From Syngnathus acus (lineage: Eukaryota > Chordata > Actinopteri > Syngnathiformes > Syngnathidae), in NCBI RefSeq assembly GCF_901709675.1, contig NC_051104.1:1923001-1987000 (forward strand): a stretch of 64,000 bases of DNA. Reading direction: 5' to 3'. Made by a program: the position numbers and the translations under genes. Below the pieces are notes generated by a model, which was not told where the DNA came from, searched no databases, and saw nothing but the letters and a program-made list of their open reading frames with translations. Shown here in pieces: positions 1 to 18,969 of this stretch. The stretch's first letter is position 1. Every line of letters starts with the position of its first letter.

Positions 1-1841
1 CAACTCAGTCGGGATCCCCCGGGAAGACAAATGGTGACCGGGAAACGTGTGCTTCCCTTCCAGTGATCCGTGACCCCCGCTGAGGTAATCCGCGACCTGA
101 GGGTTGGTCTTCAACAACATCCCCCAAAGGTCCCTTCGAGTTTGCTTGTCATCAAGCCAAATGGAGAGCGGAAAAGGTTGCCTAGTGCACCAAGTGATGT
201 ACTCCGGCTTAAAGAGGAGTTGGGACATTCCACATTTTGCTCTGGTCGGGAAAGTTGCGTCGGCTTGCGATCCTTCCTGCAAAATGAGCAGTGGCCACTT
301 CCTGTTCAGGCCCAGAACATTTGAGAAAGACCGCCCTGTGGTTCTGCCCCCTCCCCAAATACAACTTGGGGATGTCTGAAGATGCGCCCCTAAGTCGGCC
401 TTGACTTTTGCCCTGGGTGCAGACTGTTAGGCTGCCTTGGAATGCTGCAGTCCCGCTTTTGTTTTGCATGTGCATGCTCGGGCACGCCTTGTCCTCACAG
501 CTGTCTTCTTTGTGGCTCTGGGATGCCCCCACATGGCAGGTGGAGGGTTAATGTGTGTGTGTGTCCATGGTGGTGGTCTTGAGGAAGGCCAAGCCCTCAT
601 AGTAACACACTAGTGTACCTCCCCCCTCTTGTTACCATGGCAGCCAGCCTTGGCTGAATTAAAGCCTTCCTCCCCACTGACCCTCCCCAAGCGAGCTGTC
701 CTATGGAAAGTTGCCAAGAAACACATTGCAAATGCCCAAGGGCGCTAACAGGCTACAAGCTAACTTGCATTAGTTCAACGACTTGTGCCATCATCATCGC
801 ATTTAAAGAAAAGGGCAACACCAGCCCTCAGGGTCACCTTACTTGACTTTAACTGCTGACCAATCCAATCGTTTGTCTGTAGGCAGTCCTGCCGTTGGCC
901 CGTGACCAATCGTGGTGTCTACTGCCTCTCGCCCATTTGGACTGCAGCTGACCCAAAAAAGCACTAGAACAAATGGATCAATATGAATGTGAACACGAAT
1001 GAACCGAGTCCACATGCGGACAGGAAATCATTTGTGACATCATCTCCAGCCCAGCCTGCGGTCAACAGCAACAAAGCTTGTCTTGCCTGCTTTCTAGCTT
1101 CTTCCTTTGAGCCAGAAAAGACAAGAATGCGTGTTGGCGTGTTTGACTCGTCTGTGGTGGTCTGCACAAGCAATTTGATCTCATTTGCTGTTTGCTGCTA
1201 ACATCTGCTGCTGGCTTGATGACAAACATGTGGACAGCAGCAAACATAAACATGTGTCCACCAAATTGGAAATAATGTGGAACACTCTAAAACTAACAAT
1301 AACTAAATCACATCATCATCATCAGAAGTTGTCACCTGTTAATACTTAAGCGTGACAAGTGACAGCAAAGTTTTCCTTCCTGCTGTCCTGATTTTTTATC
1401 TAATTGCACGTGATGTGATTGACCTTCATAATGTTCCTAAGGGTGGAGCAAGAAAAAGCAAACAGAAATTTTTTTTTCATGTGTTGGGCGTAGGTGACCG
1501 TTCACCTCGTCCGCGCGGTGAACGACCAATTAGAGAGCCGATACAGCAGGGGGCGGTGCCCAATAAACATTGGGCGAAAGTTTAAAGTGTTGTGAAGCGC
1601 TGAAATGAAACACAACCTTACCGGATACGTTTTTTCACAATTAAAGCATAAAACGTAACTTCTCGCCATTTAAATTTATTTTGAAAGTACTAAGCGGATA
1701 ATGAGGCGCCATGAGTTGAATTATTGAAAGGCGAGCAGAAAATAGGTGCAACGTGAATGTTGACGTTCGCGAGCAGTTAAACGTTCACAAAGTTAAAGTT
1801 TGAGGCGCACCTCCGCCATCAAAGAAGCACAAAGACGCAAG
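1..1841. other. Upstream intergenic DNA and 5' flank of cyb5a
   Basis: I recognise no gene here. Open frames are short and have no family resemblance. A good splice acceptor (pyrimidine tract plus CAG at 61-63) is followed by early stops in all three frames, so a terminal exon or 3' UTR of a gene lying to the left is possible but unproven. The last ~350 bases contain a CTCF-like site and the presumed cyb5a promoter and 5' UTR. A near-consensus RFX X-box (one mismatch) sits at 631-644. Confidence 0.5.
1543..1557 (+). promoter_or_regulatory. CTCF-like site upstream of cyb5a
   Basis: The 15-mer ACAGCAGGGGGCGGT matches the vertebrate CTCF core consensus CCASYAGRKGGCRSY at all but the first base. 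It lies about 285 bp upstream of the cyb5a start codon. The match is seen directly; binding is inferred. Confidence 0.5.
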
Positions 1842-3252
1842 ATGACGGCAGAAGACCTCAAATACTTCACGCTTGACGACATCGCCGAGCACAACTCCAT
1901 CAAGTCTACTTGGATCGTCATACACCATAAGGTCTATGACGTCACCCGGTTTCTGGAGGAGGTGAGCGAGCGCTGACGCAACGCAACACAACGCAACAAA
2001 ACAACTGGTTATATAACTCCAGAAACACACAGCGAGACTAGTGCAACAACACAACTCCAACTTTCAAAACACAATTACAACATAACAGGAAATTCCAGAA
2101 AGCCAACAATTACGACACAGTGACACGGTGCATATGTGACGTCATTTCCGTAGACGGGTAAGTATTCTATCATGTAGTTGTTTGCTCTGTCTTTAGTTAG
2201 GATTTTACTCTCCTCATGCATTTGATTATTTGTTAATTATTAATTTTGTTTCACGTACACATGTGAGGGAAATCCATGAACGACAACTCAATATATTAGG
2301 TTAATGTGTTACTTGGTAACGTGTTACGGCCTCACTGAACACAAGTACAACTCCAAGATCACAAGGACACAACTACCAACCCTACAGAGACGCAATAATT
2401 ACAACAAGATAACGGAGAGAACACAACAATTGCAGCTCCAGTGATACAGCTACAAAAACATGACACAACTAGAAAAAGACAACAATTACAAGAACATTGA
2501 ACACAACTAGACTAATACACAACTACATAAACACAACTGCAGCAAATGGAAGCATTTGCTGAAGGTTGCCATTGGGCGTCTTTCCGGGGTTTTGGAGGTC
2601 ACGTCAGGCAGCGGCACTCATCATTTGCCTGCATGCGTTTGGATAAGCGTTATCAAAGCCAGCGTTTTTACGAGGCGTTCAAGGTCCAGGTGTGTGCGTT
2701 GGCAGCACCCGGGCGGCGAGGAGGTCCTAAGGGAGCACGCAGGCGGGGACGCCACCGAGAGCTTCGAGGATGTCGGACACTCCACCGACGCCCGCGCCGT
2801 CGCCCAGCAGATGCTCGTTGGAGAACTGCACCCGGTATGCCGCCCGCGGATGCCTCCGACTGACCGTACACGTGTGTCGAGGACACTCATGTGATTTTGC
2901 ACTTTGTCTTGTGTGTCTGTGGATGCGTGCGCCTGTTCAGGACGACAGAGAGGAATTGGCTAAGCCCTCGGTAAGCCCTGTGATGACATCATCATGCATG
3001 TCATGATGATGATGAGCTTGCTTTGTTTTCCAGGAAAGTCTGGTGACTACTTTGGAGGAGGAGCCAAGGTACGGACGCACGGACGTACACATGCAGGCAC
3101 ACACACACGCAGGCACACATGCACACACACATACACATAAACAAACCTGTTTTGTTGTCAGCAGCTGGTTACCCAACTGGCTGATTCCGCTGGCGGCGGC
3201 AGCCATCGTCACCCTGGTGTATCGCATGTACGTGGCCGAAAGCGAGCTGTGA
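1842..3252 (+). CDS. cyb5a: Cytochrome b5 type A, microsomal (5 exons)
   Basis: Small haem protein of the ER membrane that passes electrons from cytochrome b5 reductase (or P450 reductase) to fatty-acid desaturases, P450s and others. Exons: 1842-1961, 2706-2834, 2941-2970, 3034-3068, 3165-3252 (stop 3250-3252), giving about 133 residues, the usual length. The haem-binding domain fills residues 1-90. The axial His of the HPGG motif is residue 41, and the second axial His is in VGHSTDA (about residue 65). The end, [10 protein letters not shown] onward, is the C-terminal tail anchor, closer to the microsomal (A) than the outer-mitochondrial (B) form. The last acceptor is a NAG-NAG pair (3161/3164), so one extra Ser may be present in some transcripts. 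Intron 4 is only about 95 nt and CA-rich. The start at 1842 is the first ATG and fits the family N-terminus. Confidence 0.95.
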
Positions 3253-3913
3253 TATCACCGTGTGACGTCATGCCGCCGCAGGCTGCTGCCGTGGGACCAA
3301 GGGATGGATGCAATTTGCTCTTGATATTGTCTGTGATGTCACACTTGAAATGGTGCAGGAGGCGTGGCCTCTTTCCCACTGGCTCCAACGTGGCCACCGT
3401 GACGCTGGAACGAGTCAACGCTGCAATCACAAGAAATGAAATCATTTAGGCACGCACAATCTTTCCAGGCTTTCCAAATTTGGATTTGTAGCTTTTGCAC
3501 GGACGTGCACTTGACAGCAAGCAACATTTGGATTGGCGTTGAGTCGAAGGAAAGTTATTATTGCGCCCTCTTGTGGAAGAGTAAAAATCAATATCGCATT
3601 GTTAAACTTATGATTTTTTTTTTTATCCGACTGGACGGGAGTGAATTAAATTCGCCACCAAGTGGCGCCATTTCATTTCAGTACAGTCGCCTTGGCAATC
3701 TTTTGTCTCCACGTGGTTGAATATGAATCAATGTTGGTGTGACGTCAGTGTTGATTTGTAGTGACGCACTAGAGGGACCGTTATGTAAACAGACGGCTAG
3801 ATGTTTACCTTCAACTTGATTGACGTCACCTGACATGTTTGCGGTGGAGGAAATAAGCTACATATCCATCACATAAATGCGCTCCAAATACAATGTTATG
3901 ATCTGCCTTTCTA

Positions 3914-3919
3914 AATAAA
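3914..3919 (+). terminator. Candidate polyadenylation signal of cyb5a
   Basis: An AATAAA hexamer about 660 bases after the cyb5a stop. It is the first canonical hexamer on this strand that I see after the stop. T-rich DNA follows. Use in vivo is inferred. Confidence 0.45.
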
Positions 3920-4557
3920 CTAAATGTTAATTTTTTTCCACCACTGCTGTGACCTTTTTCACCGTTTTGACACTGTTCATTCAACAATTTTAACGTTTTA
4001 AAATTAAATGTCTTCCTTCCATAAGTTTGTTTTCCATACCAACTACTAAAAAAATCCACCTAATTGGACAGCAAATAGACGCATGTTGTGGTATGACGTC
4101 AATGGTTGCCGAGTGCTTCAGGAAACGGTCCAATTTCACTTCATGGCCAGTCCTTCGGGTCTGAAGAGCTGTGGGCATGTCGATACTGAAATCACGCCTG
4201 CTCAGCTGTCAAACAGCCCTTCAATGGAAAAAAGCGTCTTTGGGCGGATGTCAACCAAAAAAGGTTGCGTCTGCGTCGCCGTATCGGCGCATCCACGGCT
4301 AGTGTGCCCGGCTATGACGGCACGACAGTCGTTTTCTTTTCGCCAGTCCTCGTGAAATGTTACATGCAGTGGGATGCCCTGCAAGACCTTTACTCAAGTC
4401 ACATAGGTGAGTGACTTTCTGTAAACTCTCAAGTCCTGCTTTCAGGTGAAGGCGCTCGTGTGTCCATTGTGTGCACGCTTAGTACGTTGCTTGCGTGACA
4501 GCAGGTGCGCAGTGGGGGGGCTTTGAGGGGGAGGTCAATGGGGGGCGTCCCCTCCCC

Positions 4558-4565
4558 TATACAAG
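4558..4565 (+). promoter_or_regulatory. TATA box of ppp1r3g
   Basis: TATACAAG preceded by a C/G-rich run. It lies 80 bases before the chosen ATG, which would put transcription start near 4588 with a 5' UTR of about 50 nt. A TATA promoter fits a hormonally regulated single-exon gene better than the CpG-type promoters of its neighbours. Confidence 0.5.
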
Positions 4566-4637
4566 CAGGCCCCAGCGCGGACTCTGACCGGCAGCTGCTG
4601 TAGCAGCGCATTGAGGACTGGCCTGGCAGGCTGCGTA

Positions 4638-5450
4638 ATGTCCTGGTCTGGATCAGCGCCGCCGCTCCAGGCCGGGATGGCCCGCGAGGACGAACGCGAC
4701 CCGGACCCGGACCCCGATCAGGACGACCAACTGGACGACGAGCAGGACGCGCGGCAACTGGAGCGGCGCATGAACGAGAGGCGGCGGGCCCGCTCACTGC
4801 CCGCCTGCCCGACTTCGTTGCTGCTGGCCGCCGTGTCTGGTAGTGAGCGGCGCAAGCGGGTCCAGTTCGCCGACTCGCTTGGTCTGAGTTTGGCCAGCGT
4901 CAAACACTTCAGCGCGCTCGACGAGCCCCGAGTGCCCACCAAGGTGTTCTCCAGACACACCGGGCGGCCGGCGGCGGGGGGGCGCTTCCCAGACCCGGAC
5001 CCAGACGCAGCAGGGGGAGGGCGCCTTGTCCCCTGCTTCTCCGAGCCCGCGGACCAGGACTCTCGGCTTCGGATGCTGCGCGTGTGCCTGGAGCGGGTGT
5101 CCGTCACGCACTACGACGTGCGCGGCAGCGTGCGTGTGCTGAACGGGAGCGTGCGCGGGGAGGTGGGCGTGCGCTACACATTCAACGAGTGGCTGTCCCA
5201 CGTGGACGCGCAGGCCCTGCTCTTGGACGCCCAGCTTCCGGGCGGCGTGGGCGCGCGCTACGGCTTCACCGTCTACACGCCCCCTGCGATGGAGGCTGGG
5301 GCGGCCGTACACCTGGCCGTGTACTTCCGCTCCGACCAGGGTGACTTCTGGGACAACAACGACGGCCGAAACTACACGCTCCGCTACCGCACCGGCCGCG
5401 AGCGTGCGCCCGCTATGCCGCCGCCGCCCCCCGAACCGCAGGACCGTTGA
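4638..5450 (+). CDS. ppp1r3g: Protein phosphatase 1 regulatory subunit 3G (glycogen targeting)
   Basis: Targets the PP1 catalytic subunit to glycogen so that glycogen synthase is dephosphorylated. Single exon, as in mammals. The frame has no ATG before 4638 (an upstream TTG at 4611 is not used as start), giving 270 residues; human PPP1R3G is longer (358). The PP1-docking RVxF motif is RVQF at residues 74-77, inside KRVQFADSLGLSLASVKHF, a stretch characteristic of the 3G paralogue. A CBM21 carbohydrate-binding domain covers about residues 150-255 (RYTFNEW, FWDNNDGRNYTLRY). The N-terminus is rich in Asp-Pro repeats and Arg. It lies between cyb5a and lyrm4; ppp1r3g-lyrm4-fars2 is the human 6p25 order. 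PPP1R3D and 3E are the alternatives, but their consensus fits less well. Confidence 0.92.
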   Translation: MSWSGSAPPLQAGMAREDERDPDPDPDQDDQLDDEQDARQLERRMNERRRARSLPACPTSLLLAAVSGSERRKRVQFADSLGLSLASVKHFSALDEPRVPTKVFSRHTGRPAAGGRFPDPDPDAAGGGRLVPCFSEPADQDSRLRMLRVCLERVSVTHYDVRGSVRVLNGSVRGEVGVRYTFNEWLSHVDAQALLLDAQLPGGVGARYGFTVYTPPAMEAGAAVHLAVYFRSDQGDFWDNNDGRNYTLRYRTGRERAPAMPPPPPEPQDR

Positions 5451-6384
5451 GCGCGCAACGGGAAGTGACGTAATCGCACCACCCCACACGCTTTGAGCAC
5501 ATTTTAACTTCTTCAAAGACCTAACACACCTGCTGTCACGCTCACTGTTTGGTGACTTTCGTACATCATTTAAAGGAAATGAAAAGACTCTCTCCAATTA
5601 AGAGACCTAGAATGCACATGCTTCCTGCTGTTGTGGTTTACTGTTAAACTGACCCATAAAACTTAAGACAATAGAACTTGTCTGCCTCTTCTTATGCGCA
5701 TTGCGCTGCATGTTTGCCAGGAGAGCTCGGTGCTCCTGCGCATGCTATGGCGCAACCAGGTACTTACTACACTGAAGGTGTCTAATTCCAAAGTCCAATT
5801 TGCCGGATAACCCTAAAAACCCATCAAAACCAATCACTCTAAAGTCTTGAGTCGGACCAGTGACATCACCAATGACTCAGCGTTCACAGCAGGTTGTTAA
5901 AAGGACAATTAAGGTTTTGTCCAGCAGGGAGAGTTATGCGCAACCTTTTGGCGAGGCTTCATGTGACACAGTGGTATTGGTGCTTAACACGTTCAAAGGA
6001 CAACCCCCACAATCAGGTCAGGTTTGTGTGTTTGTGAGGAGGCAGATCGTTGTCCCGAGTCCTAAAACAACACAGTGTTCTATTATTAGCCTGTCAGCTA
6101 GCTGCACAGTCACCGCTTCACCTTCGCCCTGCTAACATCACTGACATCTGACCCCAACCACTTCCACCTGAGCCGTCCACCGATCCCTCCCCACAGCATC
6201 TACGTGGGATGCCAATAAAATGAGCAGTGGCTGAAAAAGCTTTCATTCCATTTTTATAACATACCGTTTTTATTTGAGTTTCGTGATGAAACATCCAAAG
6301 AGTGCATAACCTCCCATGATGCCCCGCCCACCTCACAAGCTGGAAGCTGATTGGCCGATGTGATGTGACTTCCTCCTCTTGCTA
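5451..6384. other. Intergenic between ppp1r3g (+) and lyrm4 (-) 3' ends
   Basis: The two genes converge here. I see no additional gene, no recognisable repeat family and no convincing small exon. The stretch holds both 3' UTRs. Confidence 0.6.
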
Positions 6385-7913
6385 CTACTCGAACTCCACC
6401 ACAGTCTTCTGGGCCTGGAACATAGCGCCCACGGCCACCTGCGCAGACGCACACACGCGCAATAGCGTTACATGCCAATCTCAACGACATCGCTCGAACG
6501 ATCACGTGACCAGTCTCCTTCATCATGACCGTCGCACGCACAGGACAGGCAGTGAATGTTGATTTACTTCAGCCTTACTTGCTTATGATGCAACACTCTC
6601 TGTTGGCTGTCACTATGTGTGTGCGCGTTCTTGATTGATGTTTGCGCTTTTGCGCAAACAAGATCGAAGTATTTACTCCCTTCCCCCGACCACCAAAACA
6701 AACGGGAACTGAGTGGGGGGTCGCGACCCTTAACACAGGGTTTCGGCTTCCCAAAAGCTCAAAGTTCATTAGCGAGGGCAGAGTTTGGTTCTGGTTTGTT
6801 GATGGCAGACATACACGCGAGCAAACACGCACACAGCCACCCGCCCAGTGTGTGCATGCGTTACCTGTCTCTGTATCATGGCCAGTGACTGGCGGCCCTC
6901 CAGCATCAGCCTCTCCACCAACTTTGGCTCATTCACATTCTTGTTGACCCTGAAAGCGTCGCGTACACGCCGCACTGCGTATTTCCTGAAACAAAAACTC
7001 ATTATGTGGAGGATTCTATTTGTATTATTATGATTCTTTACATTTGAACTTCCTAAAGACCAATTGTCCTTAGTTGAATTTGCTCTGTGATCACGCTCGT
7101 AATGAAGCCACAAGTGAAAGTGCGGCACAGCTGGCAGATGTTCAGTGACCTTGACAAACTCCACTTCTTCCTCTTCTTGTCGCAGGCGCAGCTCATTGAG
7201 CATTCGAGAGAGCGCCAGTAAAGCAATGACGGATCCGTTTTACGAGGCGTCGTTAAACACGAGCGCACGCAAGGACATGATGGAGAGATGAGGAGACAAC
7301 GGCTTTTATTATTAGGACGGGATGGAGGGAGGACGAGAACAAGGAAGGCAATGAAGGGAAGCGGGCAAGGAGGACGAAAGAGACTGTTGCAGATGGCGGA
7401 GAAGCTGGAATGAAAGATTGACACTTGTGGTCTGACAGCACAATCCACAACTTATTGATCATTAAATGAACCGACAACTATTTCGATGAGCCATGAATCA
7501 TTTAGTGGCTAAAAGTGCCTGACTGCGCTCCACTGGGAGTCGAGCTTGAAGCAGCCTCACAAGTATACTGATGTATTGGCATCAATTAGAAGTCGCTTTC
7601 ACTTTCTCACTCACTCAATACTGTTTTGACTCTACATGTATGTGGACTGAGTAAAAAAAAAAAAGCATCTTCTCTTGTCTCCGCTGTCTGCCAGCCAATC
7701 ACAGTGGCGTCTGATGCAAACACCGAGAAGCTACATTAGCACATAGAACGCCGCTGGCTGACAGACAGATCAAAATGACGCAGCAGAAGCTTCGACGGAG
7801 TTGGCAGGACGCACGCGCATGTCTTACCTGTAATTGTATGAAGGGAATTTAAAACTTTCTCTTAAGAGCATCCTGTACAAAGAGATCACCTGCGCTCTTG
7901 CGGGCGCCGCCAT
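6385..7913 (-). CDS. lyrm4: LYR motif-containing 4 / ISD11 (3 exons)
   Basis: Small mitochondrial matrix protein that stabilises the cysteine desulfurase NFS1 and, with acyl carrier protein, supports iron-sulphur cluster assembly. Minus-strand exons: 7828-7913 (ATG 7911-7913), 6865-6985, 6385-6438 (stop TAG 6385-6387), giving 86 residues against 91 in human. Exon 1 carries the LYR tripeptide in [10 protein letters not shown] and ends SYNY-R. Exon 2 reads [18 protein letters not shown], nearly identical to vertebrate ISD11. The short third exon encodes [17 protein letters not shown], the least conserved part. All introns are GT-AG and phases agree. It is head-to-head with fars2, as in mammals. 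Confidence 0.94.
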
Positions 7914-8823
7914 CACGTTGCTAGGCTTACGGCTACAAGATTCAGCCAACAGGCATTAGGACCCCACTGATAAGCGTGCCCAAAGAGCGCCTGTCTCACT
8001 TACACATTCGTGCCGCTGTTTTTTTCTTTTTCTTTTTTTCCTGTCCAATTCAATTCATACTAGGCTTTTATTTGGCTTGGTGTTAGACGCTCTATATGCA
8101 TAAATTCATCAACGTGTACTTTGAATGACTACTTAAATATACGGGCACGCTAGAAGCCACCAAAAGAGCGTTCATGCCGTACGACTTTTGAAGGTAAGCT
8201 ACTGATGCAAACGTTACTGTCTTAGAATAAACGTTTGAAGACAAACTTTGTGTTTAACCAACAAGAAATGACGTGAGAGTAATGCGCGTTATTGCAAGAC
8301 GCCAAACAGCATATATGTCGATCATCATATCGCTTTATTTCACCCTCGATCGCCCTTTGTTATTGATTGGTTTAAGGGCAAAAGAGTTGCAAATCAAGTC
8401 ATATTAAATAAGAGGGCATAAAAGTATTGTTCAAATAAAACCTCCAACGCACACGCAGTCTGGACACATTTGCAAAATGCATTTTTGTAAAACATATTTA
8501 AGTTAATAATAAACTACTTAAGATGGCAAGGTGGTACTGGAGGCAAAATGTCCTTCAGGTGCAGATTTTTGCAACAGAGAGCATTTGCGCTTGCTTGTTG
8601 GATGTCGCCTTCGATTGGTTGGTCCTAATTTTTCCCGAGGAAACTTTCTGTCCCTCCATGTTGGCCTTTGTCACAGTCATGTTGAGCAAATGACAGTGCC
8701 GACCTTTATGTCTCAGCGATTTTCTGAATGTTCTGCTGACTGCGCTTTGCTTCTCTGCACACAGCCTGCAGGGGTCACTGGATAAGAGTGGATGTCCTTC
8801 AGCAGCTCCGGGGACTTGGGGTC
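7914..8823. promoter_or_regulatory. Shared head-to-head promoter region of lyrm4 and fars2
   Basis: The two start codons are 910 bp apart and point away from each other, as in mammals, where the pair shares a bidirectional promoter. There is no TATA box near lyrm4. An acceptor-like CAG before 8780 suggests that fars2 may have a non-coding first exon starting close to the lyrm4 start. Otherwise the interval is AT-rich and featureless. Confidence 0.5.
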
Positions 8824-15759
<6,936 letters not shown>

Positions 15760-16136
15760 ATATGCCCGTGGTAAAACGGACCCACTTTTGCTGATTGTTC
15801 TTGACGCAGTCAGGCTTAATATGGACAAATAGTTATTAACATGAAAATCATGAAAAAGAAAAAACAGCACAGTCATCTTGTTAATGGAATGGTGTTTTTA
15901 AGGGAAGAGCTGCCATTATATGCTCATTTTAGGCTTAATGTTGACTTTACTCAAATACAAATGAAGTTGGGTGGAAAACGTCAACGACTCCACCATGTGG
16001 AGGAGGATACCCGTGTTATGTTGGCAACTGGATGCTAATGCTAATTTGTTTGTTTCCATTTGGAAAGCTGTAAAGAGACATTTGTTGGGAGTTCAGGTGT
16101 TCCTAATGAAGGTGTCAAAGTTTTCAAATGTTTCCA

Positions 16137-16142
16137 AATAAA
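16137..16142 (+). terminator. Candidate polyadenylation signal of fars2
   Basis: AATAAA about 380 bases after the fars2 stop, followed within 20-30 nt by a T-rich stretch. Confidence 0.45.
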
Positions 16143-16261
16143 ACGTGGTAAAAATTGTTTCTTTTCCTTCAGTCGTATCCATTTCCCATTACCAGGCCAA
16201 TCCTTGGAGGCCTGAGCTGTTTAGATGCCGTTAGTGGTTACCAGGTATTTGTCGTGCGTGT

Positions 16262-16275
16262 GTTGCCATGGTAAC
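16262..16275 (+). promoter_or_regulatory. Perfect RFX X-box palindrome
   Basis: GTTGCCATGGTAAC matches the full 14-bp X-box consensus GTTRCCATGGYAAC bound by RFX factors. It lies downstream of fars2. Function is inferred from sequence only. Confidence 0.5.
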
Positions 16276-18969
16276 GTGCCCTCCACATTCCAGGCTGCTG
16301 TTGGCACGTCCTGTGAAGATTGTCGCAGAAGGGGGCGGGGCTTGTCGCTGTCGTGACTTCATTTATTCACGTGTGGCATGTTTCAAAACAAGAACCTTCA
16401 CAAGTGACATCAAGCTAAACTCACTGCGGTCAGTCTGTGCCATGACAGGATGGCGAGGGGCCTTCTGATGGGCCTCCCGAGGTGGGGGTGGCTCTTATTT
16501 TTAGTAACGACCCACTTTTTCCTCCAGAGCTACCCTGCTGGAAAACGCTTGATGATAAATAAATAAACAGGAAATATTTCTACATCACCAGCGTGCCTCA
16601 AACATCCCAAAACAAAGGCTCTCTTCTTGACTGGTTATTTTAGGGCTGCACCTCAAGAGAATTTCAATGATTGATTAATGTGTCGCTCATTTTTTGGTAG
16701 TACGAGATGAACTGGATTGGGGGAGGGGGGAGTCAAGCCCCTAATTGAAAAAGGCACATTATTTCAAATTGACGGTGCCCAAAAGCGCACACGCTATAAC
16801 GCTATAATTATTTTATTACTAGTTTTACTTTGTTATCATAGTGAATAATAACAGGTGTTTAACACGATTTCACTGATAAACGCAATTTGTCCTGCCTTCA
16901 CTCCTATCCAGCGCAACTCGAACCATATTGGTGACGTCATAGTCGTACGTAGAGGTTGAGTACGGAGAGGCTTGCAAAAAAAACAAAAAAAACGGAGAAG
17001 TCTGCCAAAGTTTCCTACTCACAGAGAGCGTCTCTTGAGTGTTACTGTTAAACAAAACACAAGACTAAACCAAATAAACACCATGTTTTTCAGGGACTTT
17101 GGTTTCCATTAGCCTATGGCTAATGCGAGGCTAACAGAACTAAGGCCGTTTTTTAAATGGCGGTCCAACCGACTAACATTCAAGGACAAACACAGATAAC
17201 GAAACAACACTCACCCGCAAATTTTCTTTTTACTCTGTTCCCCCAAAATCCCTCAAAACGTGGCGTTTTTACTTCTTCTGCTCTTTTATTTGTTCAATTT
17301 GCGTTATCTGCATACGTGCACCACACTGCCCCTAAGAGGCCAAGGCGCACATAGCAGGACGACGACACTGCAGCAAGGCGTCTGCTTTAGTGTCTATTAT
17401 TTTTTCCCTTCTGCTTTCATTCTTTTTTTTTCCATTGGCGTTTGCTGACTTTTTGTTGTTGTTGTTTTTTAAGAATAAAACATTTTGTACTTGCTTTTCA
17501 AATCAATCGATTCATCTCATGCAGTTTCTCTGCACGTTAATTTGTTCATTGTCAAAAAGAAAAGTGTGATTATCCTTGTAGTATGAATGCGATTATGAGT
17601 GGAGCGGGCGCCTGCAGGGTGTGGTCGTGAGTGGGTTGAGGCTAGTAGAAATCTCGCGGGATTTCCTTCATGAATATTGAATGAGCGGCTTTCTTCCTGC
17701 AGGCCTTAATTGCGTCTTCAATTATTCAGCAGTCTCGCTTCCAGGAATTAGTCGGCGCCCACCGAGACGCTCCCTTGCAGTCCTCAAAGTCATTAAAAAA
17801 AATAAAACCAAACAATTTGTTTGCTTTTTTTGCGTGGGGGGGCGATCGATTCTGATTTCGATAGAGCATGATTGCGCATATAGTTACGTGACCACATTAA
17901 TAAGTAAAACATCTAATGTGTCGCCAATGCAAATGTAACATTTCTTTTATGATGCGTGCGCACACACTATTAATCAGGAACGTGCACACAAAGTGAGCGT
18001 CGTGAAATATTGAAAGTGTTGAAATTAAATTAACCAATGAACACAAAAATGAAGATAAAAAAATACATATAACAAATATGTAGGCTCTCTAAATCCTGTT
18101 GTACAATCGTTCCATTTTGGTTGAGAAAAATCATTTCGTTGGCGTTTCCCTTTTCATTGGAAGTATTTTTTGCATGAGGCCATTTCATGAAAGCGGTTGT
18201 TAAATAATATTAATAATAAAATAGGGCAGCACAGTTGGGGGCAGCACAGGTTTGTCTGGATTTTCAAGCTCCCAGCACGCTCGCGACCCGTCAGACAAAT
18301 AAGGACTCTTGACGTTCGACCAGCTGAGGCCTCACCTTCATCCTCCTCCTCTTCATCTTCAGCCACACGGAATGAGCATTGGCGTCAGCTCGTTAATAAG
18401 AAATGCGCGTCTTACAGCAAAAAAAGAGTGATGTCACAAACATCCTTTCAAACAGTATTGTTTTATTTTGCACTAAATCCATTTTCTGATATTTCTATGT
18501 TCATTAAAAGTGGAATAAAGTTTCTATATGATAAATCTTTTTCTTAGGAATATTTTACATCATAAATTCTTGAAAATTCTTTTGATGATTTTTGGAATGA
18601 TTTGTAGAAGTTTCGAACAAACAAACAGAAACAAACGGAGACATAAACATGAAGTTATTATTATTCAATCAATTATTACTTGTTATTTATTGGAATACAA
18701 CAGTCTTGAATTATTAATGAATGGTTATTGATTGGTCGGTAGGAGCTACACTGGCCGTGATGTCGTGGTGGTATTGCTCTTTTGCTTTGTTTTTCTATTT
18801 TTTGCCGTAATCACAAACACAACAACGTTAACGCTAAACTTTCTACTCACGTACAAAAAAACAAACAACTTGTGAAACATTTCAGGAAACCAGCACAAAA
18901 ATCAACTTCAGTTCTCCTTAAGTCTTTGCTAAATGTTAGCTAACCTGAAAGCATGCGCCCCTGGCGCTC

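Larger units (their letters stand above)
3253..4637. other. Intergenic: cyb5a 3' UTR and ppp1r3g 5' flank
   Basis: No coding potential recognised. It holds the cyb5a 3' UTR, two CTCF-like sites close together (3562-3576 on the minus strand with two mismatches; 3655-3669 on the plus strand with one mismatch), a polyadenylation signal at 3914, and the ppp1r3g promoter at the right end. Confidence 0.6.

Noticed and set aside
70-324. An 84-codon open frame with a plausible acceptor just before it
   Set aside because: It begins at GTG, a stop (TGA) lies in frame at the acceptor, and I recognise no family. Other frames from that acceptor also stop quickly.
4794-5597. 267-codon open frame antisense to ppp1r3g
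   Set aside because: Shadow of a GC-rich coding exon; composition is Arg/Gly/Ala low complexity with no domain.
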